A stretch of 64,000 nucleotides of DNA from PALSA-894 sp963828625 (GCA_963828625.1 CAWHEX010000003.1:372001-436000); one strand, 5' to 3'. Counted from the stretch's first letter, positions 44,488-53,768 are shown. Notes: a model not told the origin generated them from the sequence alone. A program made the numbers and translations.

Positions 44488-45924
44488 ACAAGCCGCAGCG
44501 CGCCGCGCCCCTCACCGCCCCGCTGGTCTATGCGGACCGCCTGTTCCCGGCCGACTTCGCGACGCGCGCGGTCGCGCGGCGTCTCTACGCGGAAGTGCGC
44601 GATCTCGCGATCGTTTCGCCGCACGGCCATACCGACCCGCGCTGGTATGCGGAGGATGCGCCGTTCCCCGATCCCGCACGGCTGTTCGTGACGCCGGACC
44701 ACTACATTTTCCGCATGCTCTACAGCCAGGGCGTGACGCTCGAGGAGATGGGCATCCCGCGCAAGGACGGCGGCGCGGTCGAGACCGACGCCCGCAAGAT
44801 CTGGCGCACGTTCGCCGAGCACTATCATCTGTTCCGCGGCACGCCGACGCGGCTGTGGCTCGATCAATCCTTCTCCGAACTGTTCGGCATGACGGTGCGG
44901 CTGTCCGCCGCGACCGCGGACGACTATTTCGACCGCATCACCGAGTGTCTCGCGCGGCCCGAATTCCGCCCGCGCGCGCTGTTCGAGCGCTTCAAGATCG
45001 AGGTGATCGCCACGACCGAAAGTCCGCTCGATCCGCTGGAGTCACACAAGAAGATCAAGGCGTCCGGGATGGAAGGGCCGGGTGATCACGGCCTATCGGC
45101 CCGACCCGGTGGTCGATCCGGAGTTCGACGGCTTCCGGGCCAATCTCGAAGCGTTCGGCACCCTCACCCGCTGCGACACGCTTTCGTGGCACGGCTATCT
45201 GGAAGCGCACCGCCAGCGCCGCGCCTATTTCAAGCAGCACGGCGCAACCTCGACCGACCACGGTCACGTCTCCGCGCAGACCGTCGATCTCTCGCACGCC
45301 GATGCCGAGCGGCTGTTTGCCAAGATCATCATGGGCGACGTCTCGGAAGGCGATGCGGAACTGTTCCGCGCGCAGATGCTGACCGAAATGGCGCGCATGA
45401 GCCTCGACGACGGGCTGGTGATGCAGATCCATCCGGGCTCGATGCGCAACCACAATCCGGGCGTCTACGCGAAGTTCGGCCGCGACATGGGCGCGGACAT
45501 CCCGACGCGCACCGACTACGTTCGCGCGCTCAAGCCGCTGCTCGACCGGTTCGGCAACGAGCGCGAGCTGACGCTTATCCTGTTCACATTGGACGAGACC
45601 GCGTATTCGCGCGAACTCGCGCCGCTCGCCGGGCACTATCCGGCGCTGCGGCTCGGCCCGGCCTGGTGGTTCTACAATTCACCGGAAGGCATGCGCCGCT
45701 TCCGCGAACTCACCACCGAAACCGCCGGCTTCTACAACACGGTCGGATTCAACGACGACACGCGCGCATTCTGCTCGATCCCCGCACGGCACGATGTCGC
45801 GCGGCGGGTCGATTGTGCCTACCTCGCGGAGCTGGTGGTGAAGCACCTGCTCGACGAGGACGAAGCGCGCGAGGTCGCGCGCGAACTCGCGTACGGTCTG
45901 GCCAAGAAGGCCTACAAGCTCTAG
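44484..45924 (+). CDS. uxaC: Uronate isomerase (one frameshift)
   Basis: Amidohydrolase-fold enzyme converting D-glucuronate to D-fructuronate (and galacturonate to tagaturonate). One extra A near 45071 shifts the frame between KIKASG and WKGRVITAYRPDP. The corrected protein is 479 aa, near the family's 470. Motifs are VSPHGHTDPRWYAEDAPFPDP (metal His pair), DHYIFRMLYSQG, IEVIATTESPLDPLESHKKI, MQIHPGSMRNHNP, and FNDDTRAFCSIPARHDVARRVDCAYLA in place of the usual RHD active-site strand. It starts in an ATGA overlap with the GntR gene and is followed 49 bases later by the second TRAP receptor. Confidence 0.9.
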
Positions 45925-45973
45925 CCGGCGCAACGCCGGTCGGATGGGAAGAAACCAAGAGGGAGAAAGCGAC

Positions 45974-46972
45974 ATGAACAGACGTGAATTCCTGAATGCC
46001 GGCGTTGCCGCCGCTGCGCTCACCGGGCTCGGTGGCGTCACAACGGCATCCGCCCAGGCCAAAGTCGTGCTCAAGGCGACCGACGTGCATCCGCTCGGCT
46101 ATCCGACCGTGGAAGCGGTCGTGCGCATGGGCAAGCGCCTCGAAGCCGCCACCAACGGCCGCGTCAGCGTCCAGATGTTCCCGTCGATGCAGCTCGGCGG
46201 CGAGAAGGAGATGATCGAGCAGGCGCAGGTCGGCGCGCTGCAGATCGCGCGCATCAGCCTCGGCCCGATGGGTCCGCTGGTGCCCGAGCTCAACGCCTTC
46301 AACCTGCCCTTCGTGTTCCGCGACGTCGACCACATGACCAAGGTCGTGAGCGGCCCGATCGGCGACGAGATGCTCAAGAAGCTCTCCGACCATCCGACCG
46401 CGAACCTGATCGGCCTGTGCTGGATGAACGGCGGCGTGCGCAACGTCTACAACAGCAAGAAGCCGATCAAGACGATGGACGACTTCAAGGGTCTGAAGAT
46501 CCGCATGATGGGCAACCCGATCTTCGTCGACACCATGAACGCGATGGGCGGCAACGGCGTCGCGATGGGCTTCGACCAGCTCATCAACGCGCTGCAGACC
46601 GGCGTCGTCGACGGCGCGGAGAACAACGAGCCGAGCTACTCGTCGGGCCAGCACTATCGCTACGCGAAGTACTACTCGATGACGCAGCACCTGATCATCC
46701 CGGAAATCCTGGTGTTCTCGAAGCGCAGCTGGACGGCGCTCTCCAAGGAAGACCAGGACCTGATCATGAAGGAAGCCAAGGGGGCCCAGAAGGAGCAGTG
46801 GACGCTTTGGGCCGAGATGGAGAAGAAGTCGATCGACGACATGAAGGCGAACGGCGTCGAAATCATGAAGCTCGACAACACCGCCATGGCGGATGCCGTG
46901 AAGAAGGCGGTCTACGAGAAGCACGCCAAGGCGCTGATGCCGTTCATCGAACGCGTTCAGGCGGTGAAGTAA
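45974..46972 (+). CDS. TRAP transporter substrate-binding protein, DctP family, Tat-type signal
   Basis: Periplasmic receptor of the second TRAP system, 332 aa. ATG 45974 follows AGGGAGAA. The N-terminus MNRREFLNAGVAAAALTGLGG holds a twin-arginine motif (RREFL), so export is probably by Tat in a folded state, unlike the Sec-type receptor at 40815. The mature part has the DctP features SMQLGGEKEMIEQAQVGALQ, FKGLKIRMMGNPIFVDTMNAMG with the ligand Arg, and VVDGAENNEPSYSS. The frame is intact. It lies between uxaC and uxuB, so glucuronate or galacturonate is the likeliest ligand. Confidence 0.9.
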   Translation: MNRREFLNAGVAAAALTGLGGVTTASAQAKVVLKATDVHPLGYPTVEAVVRMGKRLEAATNGRVSVQMFPSMQLGGEKEMIEQAQVGALQIARISLGPMGPLVPELNAFNLPFVFRDVDHMTKVVSGPIGDEMLKKLSDHPTANLIGLCWMNGGVRNVYNSKKPIKTMDDFKGLKIRMMGNPIFVDTMNAMGGNGVAMGFDQLINALQTGVVDGAENNEPSYSSGQHYRYAKYYSMTQHLIIPEILVFSKRSWTALSKEDQDLIMKEAKGAQKEQWTLWAEMEKKSIDDMKANGVEIMKLDNTAMADAVKKAVYEKHAKALMPFIERVQAVK

Positions 46973-46988
46973 CCGCGCACTGACGTCG

Positions 46989-47018
46989 CGGGCCGGCCGG
47001 GTTTGACTGGCCGGCCCG
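46989..47018 (+). terminator. Strong hairpin between dctP and dctQ of the second TRAP operon
   Basis: A perfect 10-bp GC stem (CGGGCCGGCC / GGCCGGCCCG) with a 10-base loop starts 17 bases after the dctP stop and is followed by TTCTCTT. The tract is only partly T, so it may be a leaky terminator or an mRNA-stabilising 3' stem. Either would raise receptor over permease levels, as is common in TRAP operons. The dctQ start is 25 bases downstream. Confidence 0.65.
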
Positions 47019-47043
47019 TTCTCTTGCGAAGGGGAATGGGGGA

Positions 47044-47562
47044 ATGAAGGCCCAATATGTCCGGGCGATGGATCTGATCCATCGCTTCTGCATGATCATC
47101 GCGGGCTTCTGCCTCGTGGCGATCACGCTGATGATCCCGTGGGGCGTGTTCACGCGCTACGTGCTCAACAGCGCCTCATCATGGCCCGAGCCGATGGCCG
47201 TGCTGATGATGATCTGGTTTTCCTTCCTCGCGGCCTGCATCTGCTATCGCGAAAATCTGCATATCGGCGTCGCCGTCATCCCGATGATGCTGGACGGCAA
47301 GGCGCGCACGGCGATCGGCTGGTTGATCGAGCTGTGCATGATGGGCACCAACCTGTTCATGTTCTGGTGGGGCATCAAGCTCTGCCAGACCACCTGGTAC
47401 CAGTCGATTGCGGACTTTCCCTGGTATTCGGTCGGCGCGTCCTACCTGCCCGTCCCGATCGGCGGGCTGATTACCGTGCTGTTTGTCATTGAGCGGCTGT
47501 GGACCTCGAAGCTGTTCGAGGAACCCGACGGCGACGCGATCTCGCAGATCAGCACCGAATAA
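47044..47562 (+). CDS. TRAP transporter small permease, DctQ family
   Basis: A 172-aa four-helix subunit of the second TRAP transporter. The family segments are LMIPWGVFTRYVLNSASSWPEPMAVLMMIWFSFLAACICYRENLHIGV, containing the conserved Trp-Pro-Glu and Arg-Tyr pattern, and YLPVPIGGLITVLFVIERL near the C-terminus. GAAGGGGAATGGGGG precedes ATG 47044. Six bases separate its TAA from dctM. The protein ends with an acidic cytoplasmic tail (EEPDGDAISQ). Confidence 0.88.
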   Translation: MKAQYVRAMDLIHRFCMIIAGFCLVAITLMIPWGVFTRYVLNSASSWPEPMAVLMMIWFSFLAACICYRENLHIGVAVIPMMLDGKARTAIGWLIELCMMGTNLFMFWWGIKLCQTTWYQSIADFPWYSVGASYLPVPIGGLITVLFVIERLWTSKLFEEPDGDAISQISTE

Positions 47563-47567
47563 TCGCC

Positions 47568-48854
47568 ATGGACATGATCATCCTGATTGGCGGCTTCTGC
47601 GTCCTTTGCCTGATGGGCATGCCGGTCGCGTACGCGCTCGGCCTTGCGGCGATCCTTGCAGCGCTGTGGACCGATCTGCCGCTCGAAGCCGTCATGCTGA
47701 AGACCTCCGACGGCATGGACGACTTCGCACTGCTCGCGATCCCGTTCTTCATCCTTGCCGGCGGCATCATGGCCGAAGGCGGCATGGCGACACGCATCGT
47801 CAACCTCGCGAAGGTGTTCGTCGGATTCATCCGTGGCGGCCTTGCGCTGGTGAACATTCTCGCCTCGACCTTCTTCGGCTGCATCTCGGGCTCATCGGTC
47901 GCCGACACCGCCGCCATCGGCTCGGTGATGATCCCGCAGATGATCAAGGCCGGTTATCCGCGCCTCTTTGCCGTCAATGTCACTATTGCGGGTTCGCTCC
48001 AGCCGCTGCTGATCCCGCCTTCGCACAACGCGGTCATCTACTCCCTCGCGGCGGGCGGCACGATCTCGGTCGCGCATCTGTTCATCGCCGGCATCATTCC
48101 GGGCCTGATGCTCGGCCTCTCGCTGATGGTGCTGTGCTTCTACATCGCGCGCCGCGACAACTTCCCGAAAGGCGAGGTCATCCCGCTGCGCCAGGCGATC
48201 ACCATCGCGGGCGAGGCGTTCTGGGGGCTGGTGACAGTCCTCATCATTATCGGCGGCATTCTCTCCGGCATCTTCACGCCGACCGAGTCAGCCGCGGTCG
48301 CCTGCATCTACTCGTTCCTCGTCACGATGTTCATCTATCGCGATTACAAATGGAGCGAGTTGCCGCTGCTGGTCGGGCGCGTCGTGCGCACCGTCGGCAT
48401 GGTGATGATCATGATCGGGTTCTCGATCGCCTTCGGCTACATGATGGCGATCATGCAGATCCCCGCGAAGGTGACGGCCTTCTTCGTGTCGATCTCCAGC
48501 GACAAGTACATGTTCCTGTTCCTCATCAACATCCTGCTGCTGGTGCTCGGAACATTCATGGACCTCGCGCCGATGCTGCTGATCTGCACGCCGATCTTCC
48601 TGCCGGTGGTGAAGATGTTCGGAATCGATCCAGTGCACTTCGGCATGATCATGATCCTCAATCTCGGCATCGGATTGCTCACGCCACCGGTCGGTCCAAC
48701 GCTCGTGGTCGGATGCGCCATCGGCAAGGTGACGATGGAGGCCGTGTCGAAGAGCATCATGATCTTCTACATCCCGATGCTGATCGTGCTCGTGCTGGTC
48801 ACCTACATTCCGGCGCTGTCGCTCTGGCTTCCGAACCTGCTGCTCGGGAAATGA
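47568..48854 (+). CDS. TRAP transporter large permease, DctM family
   Basis: A 428-aa twelve-helix transport subunit, intact frame. It starts MDMIILIGGFCVLCLMGMPVAYALG at ATG 47568. Family segments: DDFALLAIPFFILAGGIMAEGGMATRIVNLA, STFFGCISGSSVADTAAIGSVMIPQM near residue 100, LIPPSHNAVIYSLAAGGTISVAHLFIAGIIPG, FGIDPVHFGMIMILNLGIGLLTPPVGPTL. It is clearly diverged from the DctM encoded at 42330, so the two TRAP systems are not a recent duplication. Its TGA overlaps the start of the uxuB gene (ATGA). Confidence 0.9.
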   Translation: MDMIILIGGFCVLCLMGMPVAYALGLAAILAALWTDLPLEAVMLKTSDGMDDFALLAIPFFILAGGIMAEGGMATRIVNLAKVFVGFIRGGLALVNILASTFFGCISGSSVADTAAIGSVMIPQMIKAGYPRLFAVNVTIAGSLQPLLIPPSHNAVIYSLAAGGTISVAHLFIAGIIPGLMLGLSLMVLCFYIARRDNFPKGEVIPLRQAITIAGEAFWGLVTVLIIIGGILSGIFTPTESAAVACIYSFLVTMFIYRDYKWSELPLLVGRVVRTVGMVMIMIGFSIAFGYMMAIMQIPAKVTAFFVSISSDKYMFLFLINILLLVLGTFMDLAPMLLICTPIFLPVVKMFGIDPVHFGMIMILNLGIGLLTPPVGPTLVVGCAIGKVTMEAVSKSIMIFYIPMLIVLVLVTYIPALSLWLPNLLLGK

Positions 48855-50345
48855 CCGCACGGCTCTCGCAGGCAACACTCGGTCAACTTCCGCGTGACGT
48901 GACGCGCCCCGGTTACGACCGGGGCGCTCTCGCGACCGGAATCGTCCATCTCGGCGTCGGCGCGTTCCAGCGCGCGCATCAGGCGATGTACACCGAGGCC
49001 GCCATCGCGGCGGGCGATCTGCGCTGGGGCATCGCCGGGGCGAGCCTGCGCTCGCCCGCACACGCGGGATCAGCTCACGCCGCAGGACGGGCTTTATACG
49101 CTTGCTGTGCGTGGTGCCGAGGGCGAGCGATTGCAGGTCGTCGGCGCGATCAAGGACGTGCTGGTCGCGCCCGAGGACCCGGGAGCGCTGCTGCACGCGA
49201 TGTGCGAGCCTTCCGTCGCCATCGTCACGCTGACGGTGACGGAGAAGGGCTATTGCTACGATCCGGCCACCGCGGCGCTGGACGAAAAGCATCCCGATAT
49301 CGTGCACGATCTCGCCAACCCGGTGCGGCCGCGCACCGCGCCCGGCTTCCTGGTCGAAGCGCTGCGGCAACGGCGCGAAGAACAAATTCCGCCGTTCACG
49401 GTGCTGTGCTGCGACAACCTTCCGCACAATGGCCGCACCGTCGCGCGCATCGTGTCGCGCTTTGCGGCCCTGCGTGACCCGGCCCTCGGACACTTCATCG
49501 GCAACGAGATCAACTTTCCCGCAACGATGGTCGATCGCATCACGCCTGCGACGACCGACGAGGACCGCCGGACCATCTCGGCGCGTCTTGGCGTCGAGGA
49601 CGCCGCGCCGGTCGTCACCGAGCCATTCAGCCAGTGGGTGATCGAGGACCGCTTCGCGCGCGGCCTGCGGCCGGACTGGTCGATCGCGGGCGCGGAGTTC
49701 GTGCGCGATGTCGCGCCCTACGAAAACATGAAGCTGCGGCTGCTCAACGGCAGCCATTCCACGCTCGCCTATCTCGGCTATCTCGCGGGCTACGAGACCG
49801 TGTCCGACACCATGAAGGACCAAGCCTATCGCCGCCTCGCCGAAGGCGTGATGGATGATGCCGCGACCACGTTGAAGATGCCGCCGGGCGCGGACGTCGC
49901 TGCCTACAAGCGCGCGCTGATCGAGCGTTTCGAAAATCCAGCACTGAAGCACCGCACCTGGCAGATCTGCATGGACGGTTCGCAGAAGCTGCCGCAGCGT
50001 CTGCTTGGGAGCATCCGCGACCGGCTCGCAGCCGGTGCGCCGATCGATCGCCTCGTGATGGGTGTCGCAGGCTGGATGCGCTACGCGACCGGCATCGATG
50101 AAAGCGGAAAGCCGATCGACGTGCGCGATCCGTTGTCGGCACGGTTGCGCGCGATCGCCGATCAGGTGGGGCCCGTGGCCGACCGGCTTTCCCCTGCCCT
50201 GCTCGACGTGCGCGAGATTTTTTCGCCGGAGCTTGCCGCCGATCCGCGTTTCCGTACGGCCGTGACGGATGCGCTTTCGCGCATCATTGCGAAGGGTGCA
50301 AAGGCCGCTGTTGCCGAGATTGCGTCAGGCGGCGTTGGCCGCTGA
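48851..50345 (+). CDS. uxuB: Fructuronate reductase, mannitol dehydrogenase family (one frameshift)
   Basis: NADH-dependent reduction of D-fructuronate to D-mannonate, second step of the pathway. One extra base near 49071 shifts the frame between ASLRSP and DTRDQLTPQDGLYTLAVRG. Corrected length is 497 aa. The N-terminal Rossmann motif is GIVHLGVGAFQRAHQAMY. The catalytic region has NLPHNGRT, IGNEINFPATMVDRITP, and the family signature KLRLLNGSHSTLAYLGYLAG with the active-site Lys and Asn-His. D-mannonate dehydratase is on the other strand at 38794. Other polyol dehydrogenases share this fold; the island supports UxuB. The 3' end overlaps the Rrf2 gene by 21 bases. Confidence 0.87.
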
Positions 50346-50750
50346 CCTTTTCGCCACGAGCGCCGCGATCGAGGTGCGGTCGAGCGACTCCATGAACGCC
50401 GCGATGCCGCGCCCGATCACCTGGTCGAGTTCGCGCTCGACCGCGGCCACCGGCTCCTCCGACATGATCAGGTCGAGCGGGCCGCACGCCTTGAAGCGCG
50501 GCTCGATGGCGCGGATCACCTGCCCCACGCGAATCGCGCCCGGCGCCATCGCAAGGCGCACGCCGCCATGCGGGCCGCGGATCGTCTGGACAAGACCGGC
50601 CTTGGTCAGGATCTTGATCAGCTTGAAGATGTTCTGCTCGGTGATGCCGGTGACGCCGGCGATGGTCGCCACCTTGGCGAGCGTCGGATGGCGCTCGGCA
50701 CAATGGGCGAGCACACGCAGCGCATAGCGGCTTTGTTCGGTCAGGCGCAT
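50325..50750 (-). CDS. Rrf2-family transcriptional regulator
   Basis: A 141-aa winged-helix regulator with MRLTEQSRYALRVLAHCAERHP at the N-terminus, VTGITEQNIFKLIKILTKAGLVQTIRGPHGGVRLA as helix-turn-helix and wing, and a dimerisation helix near 95-120. NsrR/IscR-type members carry three cysteines after the wing for an Fe-S cluster. Here only one (FKACGPLD) is found in that region, so a classic cluster is doubtful. A strong AT-rich dyad lies just upstream of the start, consistent with autoregulation. 3' end overlaps uxuB. Confidence 0.87.
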   Translation of the reverse strand: MRLTEQSRYALRVLAHCAERHPTLAKVATIAGVTGITEQNIFKLIKILTKAGLVQTIRGPHGGVRLAMAPGAIRVGQVIRAIEPRFKACGPLDLIMSEEPVAAVERELDQVIGRGIAAFMESLDRTSIAALVAKRSAANAA

Positions 50751-50765
50751 CGATCCCGGCCCTTG

Positions 50766-50790
50766 TTACTTTGAAATTATTCAAAAGTAA
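50766..50790. promoter_or_regulatory. AT-rich operator-like dyad upstream of the Rrf2 gene
   Basis: Arms TTACTTTGAA and TTCAAAAGTAA flank a central ATTA. They are inverted copies apart from one extra A/T in the right arm. The element ends 16 bases before the Rrf2 ATG and lies in an otherwise GC-rich gap between the MFS gene stop and the regulator. A 25-base AT-rich dyad is typical of Rrf2-family operators. Autorepression is the simplest reading. Confidence 0.6.
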
Positions 50791-50837
50791 GGACCGAGGC
50801 AAGCGACGCGTAGCACGTCAGGCAGAACGAGATGCCG

Positions 50838-52067
50838 CTATCCGGGCCGGCGGCGCAGGAAGCTCGGCACCAGCGTGAGGATCGCGAGCAGGCTGAGGCC
50901 CGCAACCAGGTAGAACACGGCGCGTGGATGGCCGGTGTCCATCACGTAGCCGAACATCAACGGCGCGACGATGCCGCCGATGTTGAAGCCGGTCGTCACG
51001 AAGCCAAAGACCTTGCCGAACTGTCCTTCCGGTGTCACCGCGCGCACCAGCATGTCGCGCGAGGGCTGCATCAGGCCGTTGACGAAGCCGTTCAGCGACA
51101 TCGTGATCATGAGCAGCACGATGCCGAGGTCGCCGAAGCCGATCACGACGGCCGTCACCGCGATGCCGAAGAACGATCCGGCCGCGACCCATTCGTGATG
51201 GTTGACGCGCGAGGCGAGCACCCCGCCGGCGAGCACGCCGAACGCGCTGAGCATCAGGTTCGCGGTGAGCGCCGTGTTGGCGACGCCGATCGGCGTGCCG
51301 AAGGCTTCGTTCAGCGCCACCACCGAATAGTTCTGCACGCCGGTGGTGGAGAACGTGATCATCACGAAGAACAGCAGATTGAGCAGGATCGGCGCCGACA
51401 TCAGCAGCGACCAGCCGCCCTTTTCGTCCTTCGGCTTTTCGCTCGCGGGCCGCGGCGGTTTGGGCAGCGGCTCGAACAGCGCCGCGGGCTGGAGCAGGAA
51501 CGCGATCGCGACGATCAGCCCCATCGCCGAGGCCGCGACGAACGCGCCCTGCCAGCCAAGCGCCTGCGTCAGGATCAGCATCGTGGCGGGCGTGACTGCT
51601 GTCCCGAGGAAGCCCGCGAAGATATGGACCGAGAACGCCTGTCCGGCGCGCTCGTTCGAGACGAGTTGCGAGAGGATCGCGTAGTCGGCCGGATGGTAGA
51701 CCGCGTTCGCCACCCCGAGCAGCGCGAACATCGCGACCAGCAGCCAGAACGACGGCACGAGCCCGACGATCGCAAGCGACACCGCGCCGAGCACGAGGCC
51801 GGATACCAGCACCGGGCGCGAGCCGACCCGGTCGGCCAGGAACCCGGCAGGCGTCTGCAACGCCCCCGTGGTGATGTTGAACACCGTCAGCGCGAGGCCG
51901 AGCTGCGTGTAGCTCACCCCGTAGAAGTCGCGGATGAACGGGAACAGTGGCGGCAGGACCAGAATGTAGAAATGGCTGACGAAATGCGCCGAGCAGACGA
52001 GCGGAATGATCCGCGAATCGTTGTTCGCGCGCGCCGCGCCGCCCGTTCCTTCGGTTATTTCGGCCAT
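50838..52067 (-). CDS. MFS transporter (exporter-like, fosmidomycin-resistance-type)
   Basis: A 409-aa, twelve-helix major facilitator. Features: SAHFVSHFYILVLPPLFPFIRDFYGVSYTQLGLALT near the N-terminus, the helix 2-3 loop GFLADRVGSRPVLVSGL (G-x-x-x-D-R-x-G-R/S), and HPADYAILSQLVSNERAGQAFSVHIFAGFLG near residue 125, which resembles Fsr/YfcJ-like exporters. A central loop PLPKPPRPASEKPKDEKGG separates the halves. The substrate is not predictable. It is upstream of and co-directional with the Rrf2 gene (87 bases), and may share its control. Confidence 0.8.
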   Translation of the reverse strand: MAEITEGTGGAARANNDSRIIPLVCSAHFVSHFYILVLPPLFPFIRDFYGVSYTQLGLALTVFNITTGALQTPAGFLADRVGSRPVLVSGLVLGAVSLAIVGLVPSFWLLVAMFALLGVANAVYHPADYAILSQLVSNERAGQAFSVHIFAGFLGTAVTPATMLILTQALGWQGAFVAASAMGLIVAIAFLLQPAALFEPLPKPPRPASEKPKDEKGGWSLLMSAPILLNLLFFVMITFSTTGVQNYSVVALNEAFGTPIGVANTALTANLMLSAFGVLAGGVLASRVNHHEWVAAGSFFGIAVTAVVIGFGDLGIVLLMITMSLNGFVNGLMQPSRDMLVRAVTPEGQFGKVFGFVTTGFNIGGIVAPLMFGYVMDTGHPRAVFYLVAGLSLLAILTLVPSFLRRRPG

Positions 52068-52201
52068 GTCTGGCTAAGAGGTACCCGGCAAATCTTGCGG
52101 GTCTTATAGAGGAGCCGCGCCCGCAAGGCACCCCGCGCGGATCCCGACATGCGGACCATGCGCGCGGCGCATGCTGACGCCGCGCCGCCGGTCCCGAAGC
52201 C

Positions 52202-53239
52202 TTACATTTTCCCTTGCCACTTCTTCAGCGCGGCCTCGACGAAGCGGTTGTCGTAGGTGTCTTCGACATTGATGTTGGCGGCCTTCACCTCGGGCAGGAA
52301 CGCCGCCAACACGTTCAGCACGATCTGCGCGCCCTCCTTGGTGATCAGCCCGTCGGGCGAGCGCGCCTCCTGAATCTTCTTGTGGGAGGCGAGATAGAGG
52401 TCCTTCTCGCCGAGCATGTGCTCGGGCGGGACATTCGCCGCGATGTCCTCGATGCTGGCGCGCTGCATCCACAGCGTCGCGCGCACGATGGCGTTGGTCA
52501 GCGCCTGGATGGTGTTCGGGTTCTTGGCGATGAAGTCCGCCGTCGCGTAGAGGCTTGCCTCCGGATAAGGACCGCCGAACAGGTCCATCGTGCCCTTGCT
52601 GGTGCGCGTCTCGGCAATGACCGTGACGGCGTTGTCCGCCTCGAGCTTCGTCATCACGGGATCCGAGTTGATGATCGCGTCGATGTCGCCCTTCTCCATC
52701 GCGGCGACCGCGCCTGCCGAGGTGCCGACACCGATGATCGACACGTCGTCCGAGGTGAGGCCGCCCTTGCTCAGCAGATGATTGACGATCATGTGCGTGC
52801 TCGAACCCGGCGCACTGACGCCGATCTTCATCCCCTTGAGGTCCTTCGGGGACTTGTAGCGGTCGGCGACGCGCTTCGAGACCGCGATGGTCAGCGCCGG
52901 ATAGCGCACCTGCACGACGAAGTTTTTCAGCTTCTGGCCCTTCGCCGCCATCGTGAGCGTGTTGGAATAGGCCCCGGACGCAACATCGCTCGATCCACCC
53001 ATCAGCGACTGCAGCGCCTTCGAGCCGCCGGCGAACGCCGCGATCTCAACCTCAAGCCCCTCGTCGGCGAAATACTTGCGCTGCTGCGCGATGACGAGCG
53101 GGAGATAGGGCAACCCGAGCGACGCGGTTGCGACGTTGACCTTGCGCTTTTCCGGCGCCTGCGCGCTCGCGATCTGCGGAAGGGCCGCCACCAGGGCGGT
53201 GGCAACAAGTGCAATGGTCGCTTTGACAACAGCGCGCAT
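52202..53239 (-). CDS. ABC transporter substrate-binding protein, NMT1/SsuA-like (orphan)
   Basis: A 345-aa periplasmic binding protein. ATG 53239 is chosen because GGAGG is 8 bases upstream and MRAVVKATIALVATALVAALPQIASAQ is a clean signal peptide. Mature features are VATASLGLPYLPLVIAQQRKYFADEGLEVEIAAFAGGSKALQSLMGGSSDVASGAYSN (NMT1/THI5 nitrate/sulfonate/pyrimidine-like receptor) and KGMKIGVSAPGSSTHMIVNHLLSKGG. No permease or ATPase adjoins it; the nearest NMT1-type permeases are at 55694-57227 with a separate receptor. Ligand unknown (taurine-, sulfonate- or aromatic-type are possibilities only). Confidence 0.83.
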   Translation of the reverse strand: MRAVVKATIALVATALVAALPQIASAQAPEKRKVNVATASLGLPYLPLVIAQQRKYFADEGLEVEIAAFAGGSKALQSLMGGSSDVASGAYSNTLTMAAKGQKLKNFVVQVRYPALTIAVSKRVADRYKSPKDLKGMKIGVSAPGSSTHMIVNHLLSKGGLTSDDVSIIGVGTSAGAVAAMEKGDIDAIINSDPVMTKLEADNAVTVIAETRTSKGTMDLFGGPYPEASLYATADFIAKNPNTIQALTNAIVRATLWMQRASIEDIAANVPPEHMLGEKDLYLASHKKIQEARSPDGLITKEGAQIVLNVLAAFLPEVKAANINVEDTYDNRFVEAALKKWQGKM

Positions 53240-53330
53240 GGACGTTCCTCCGGGGCGGCGCTTGCGGCCGCCTTCGCCATTAGTCTCGACGGAATGGAGG
53301 TTTGTTGCCAAGCCCTATTTGGGCATGGAG

Positions 53331-53768
53331 CTAATATTCATCGGGGCACGGATCGATGATTGCCCACAATTCGGCGCCGTTGAGCACACGCTTCATTTGG
53401 GCGGACAGCCCACCCTGCCGGGCGATCCATGCCTTCGCGGCGGGCGGATAGTAGGACATCAGTTCGTCGGTGCCCGCGACACTGGTAACGCGCAGCCCGG
53501 CAGTCCAGCGCTTGTCGTAATAGGCCTGATGGAAGCCGAGGCTCGCACGCGGCGTCGCGCAGATGCGGTTAAGCGGCACGATGCCCAGCACCAGCGTGCA
53601 GGCCGAATTACAGATGCCGTCGATGATCACCCGTTCCTTGCGGTCGCGGATCTTGGCGTACTTCGTCTTGTATTGCTCAACGAAGCCGCCGAAGTCGCGC
53701 GTGATCCGCAGGTCGGCAAAGGCCGGCCCACACCACAACAAGGCGATGACAAGACAAAGGACACGCAT
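53331..53768 (-). CDS. Small exported protein of unknown function with a SAC motif
   Basis: A 145-aa protein with a Sec signal (MRVLCLVIALLWCGPAFA). The mature region DLRITRDFGGFVEQYKTKYAKIRDRKERVIIDGICNSACTLVLGIVP resembles small alphaproteobacterial proteins with a ClpP/crotonase-like strand followed by N-S-A-C-T. In ClpP-fold proteins the Ser of such a motif can be catalytic, but the rest of the triad is not identifiable. Two Cys pairs (GICNSAC and ICATP, DPCPDEY) suggest disulfides. Similarity is from memory; function unknown. It is divergent from the gene at 53952. Confidence 0.65.
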   Translation of the reverse strand: MRVLCLVIALLWCGPAFADLRITRDFGGFVEQYKTKYAKIRDRKERVIIDGICNSACTLVLGIVPLNRICATPRASLGFHQAYYDKRWTAGLRVTSVAGTDELMSYYPPAAKAWIARQGGLSAQMKRVLNGAELWAIIDPCPDEY

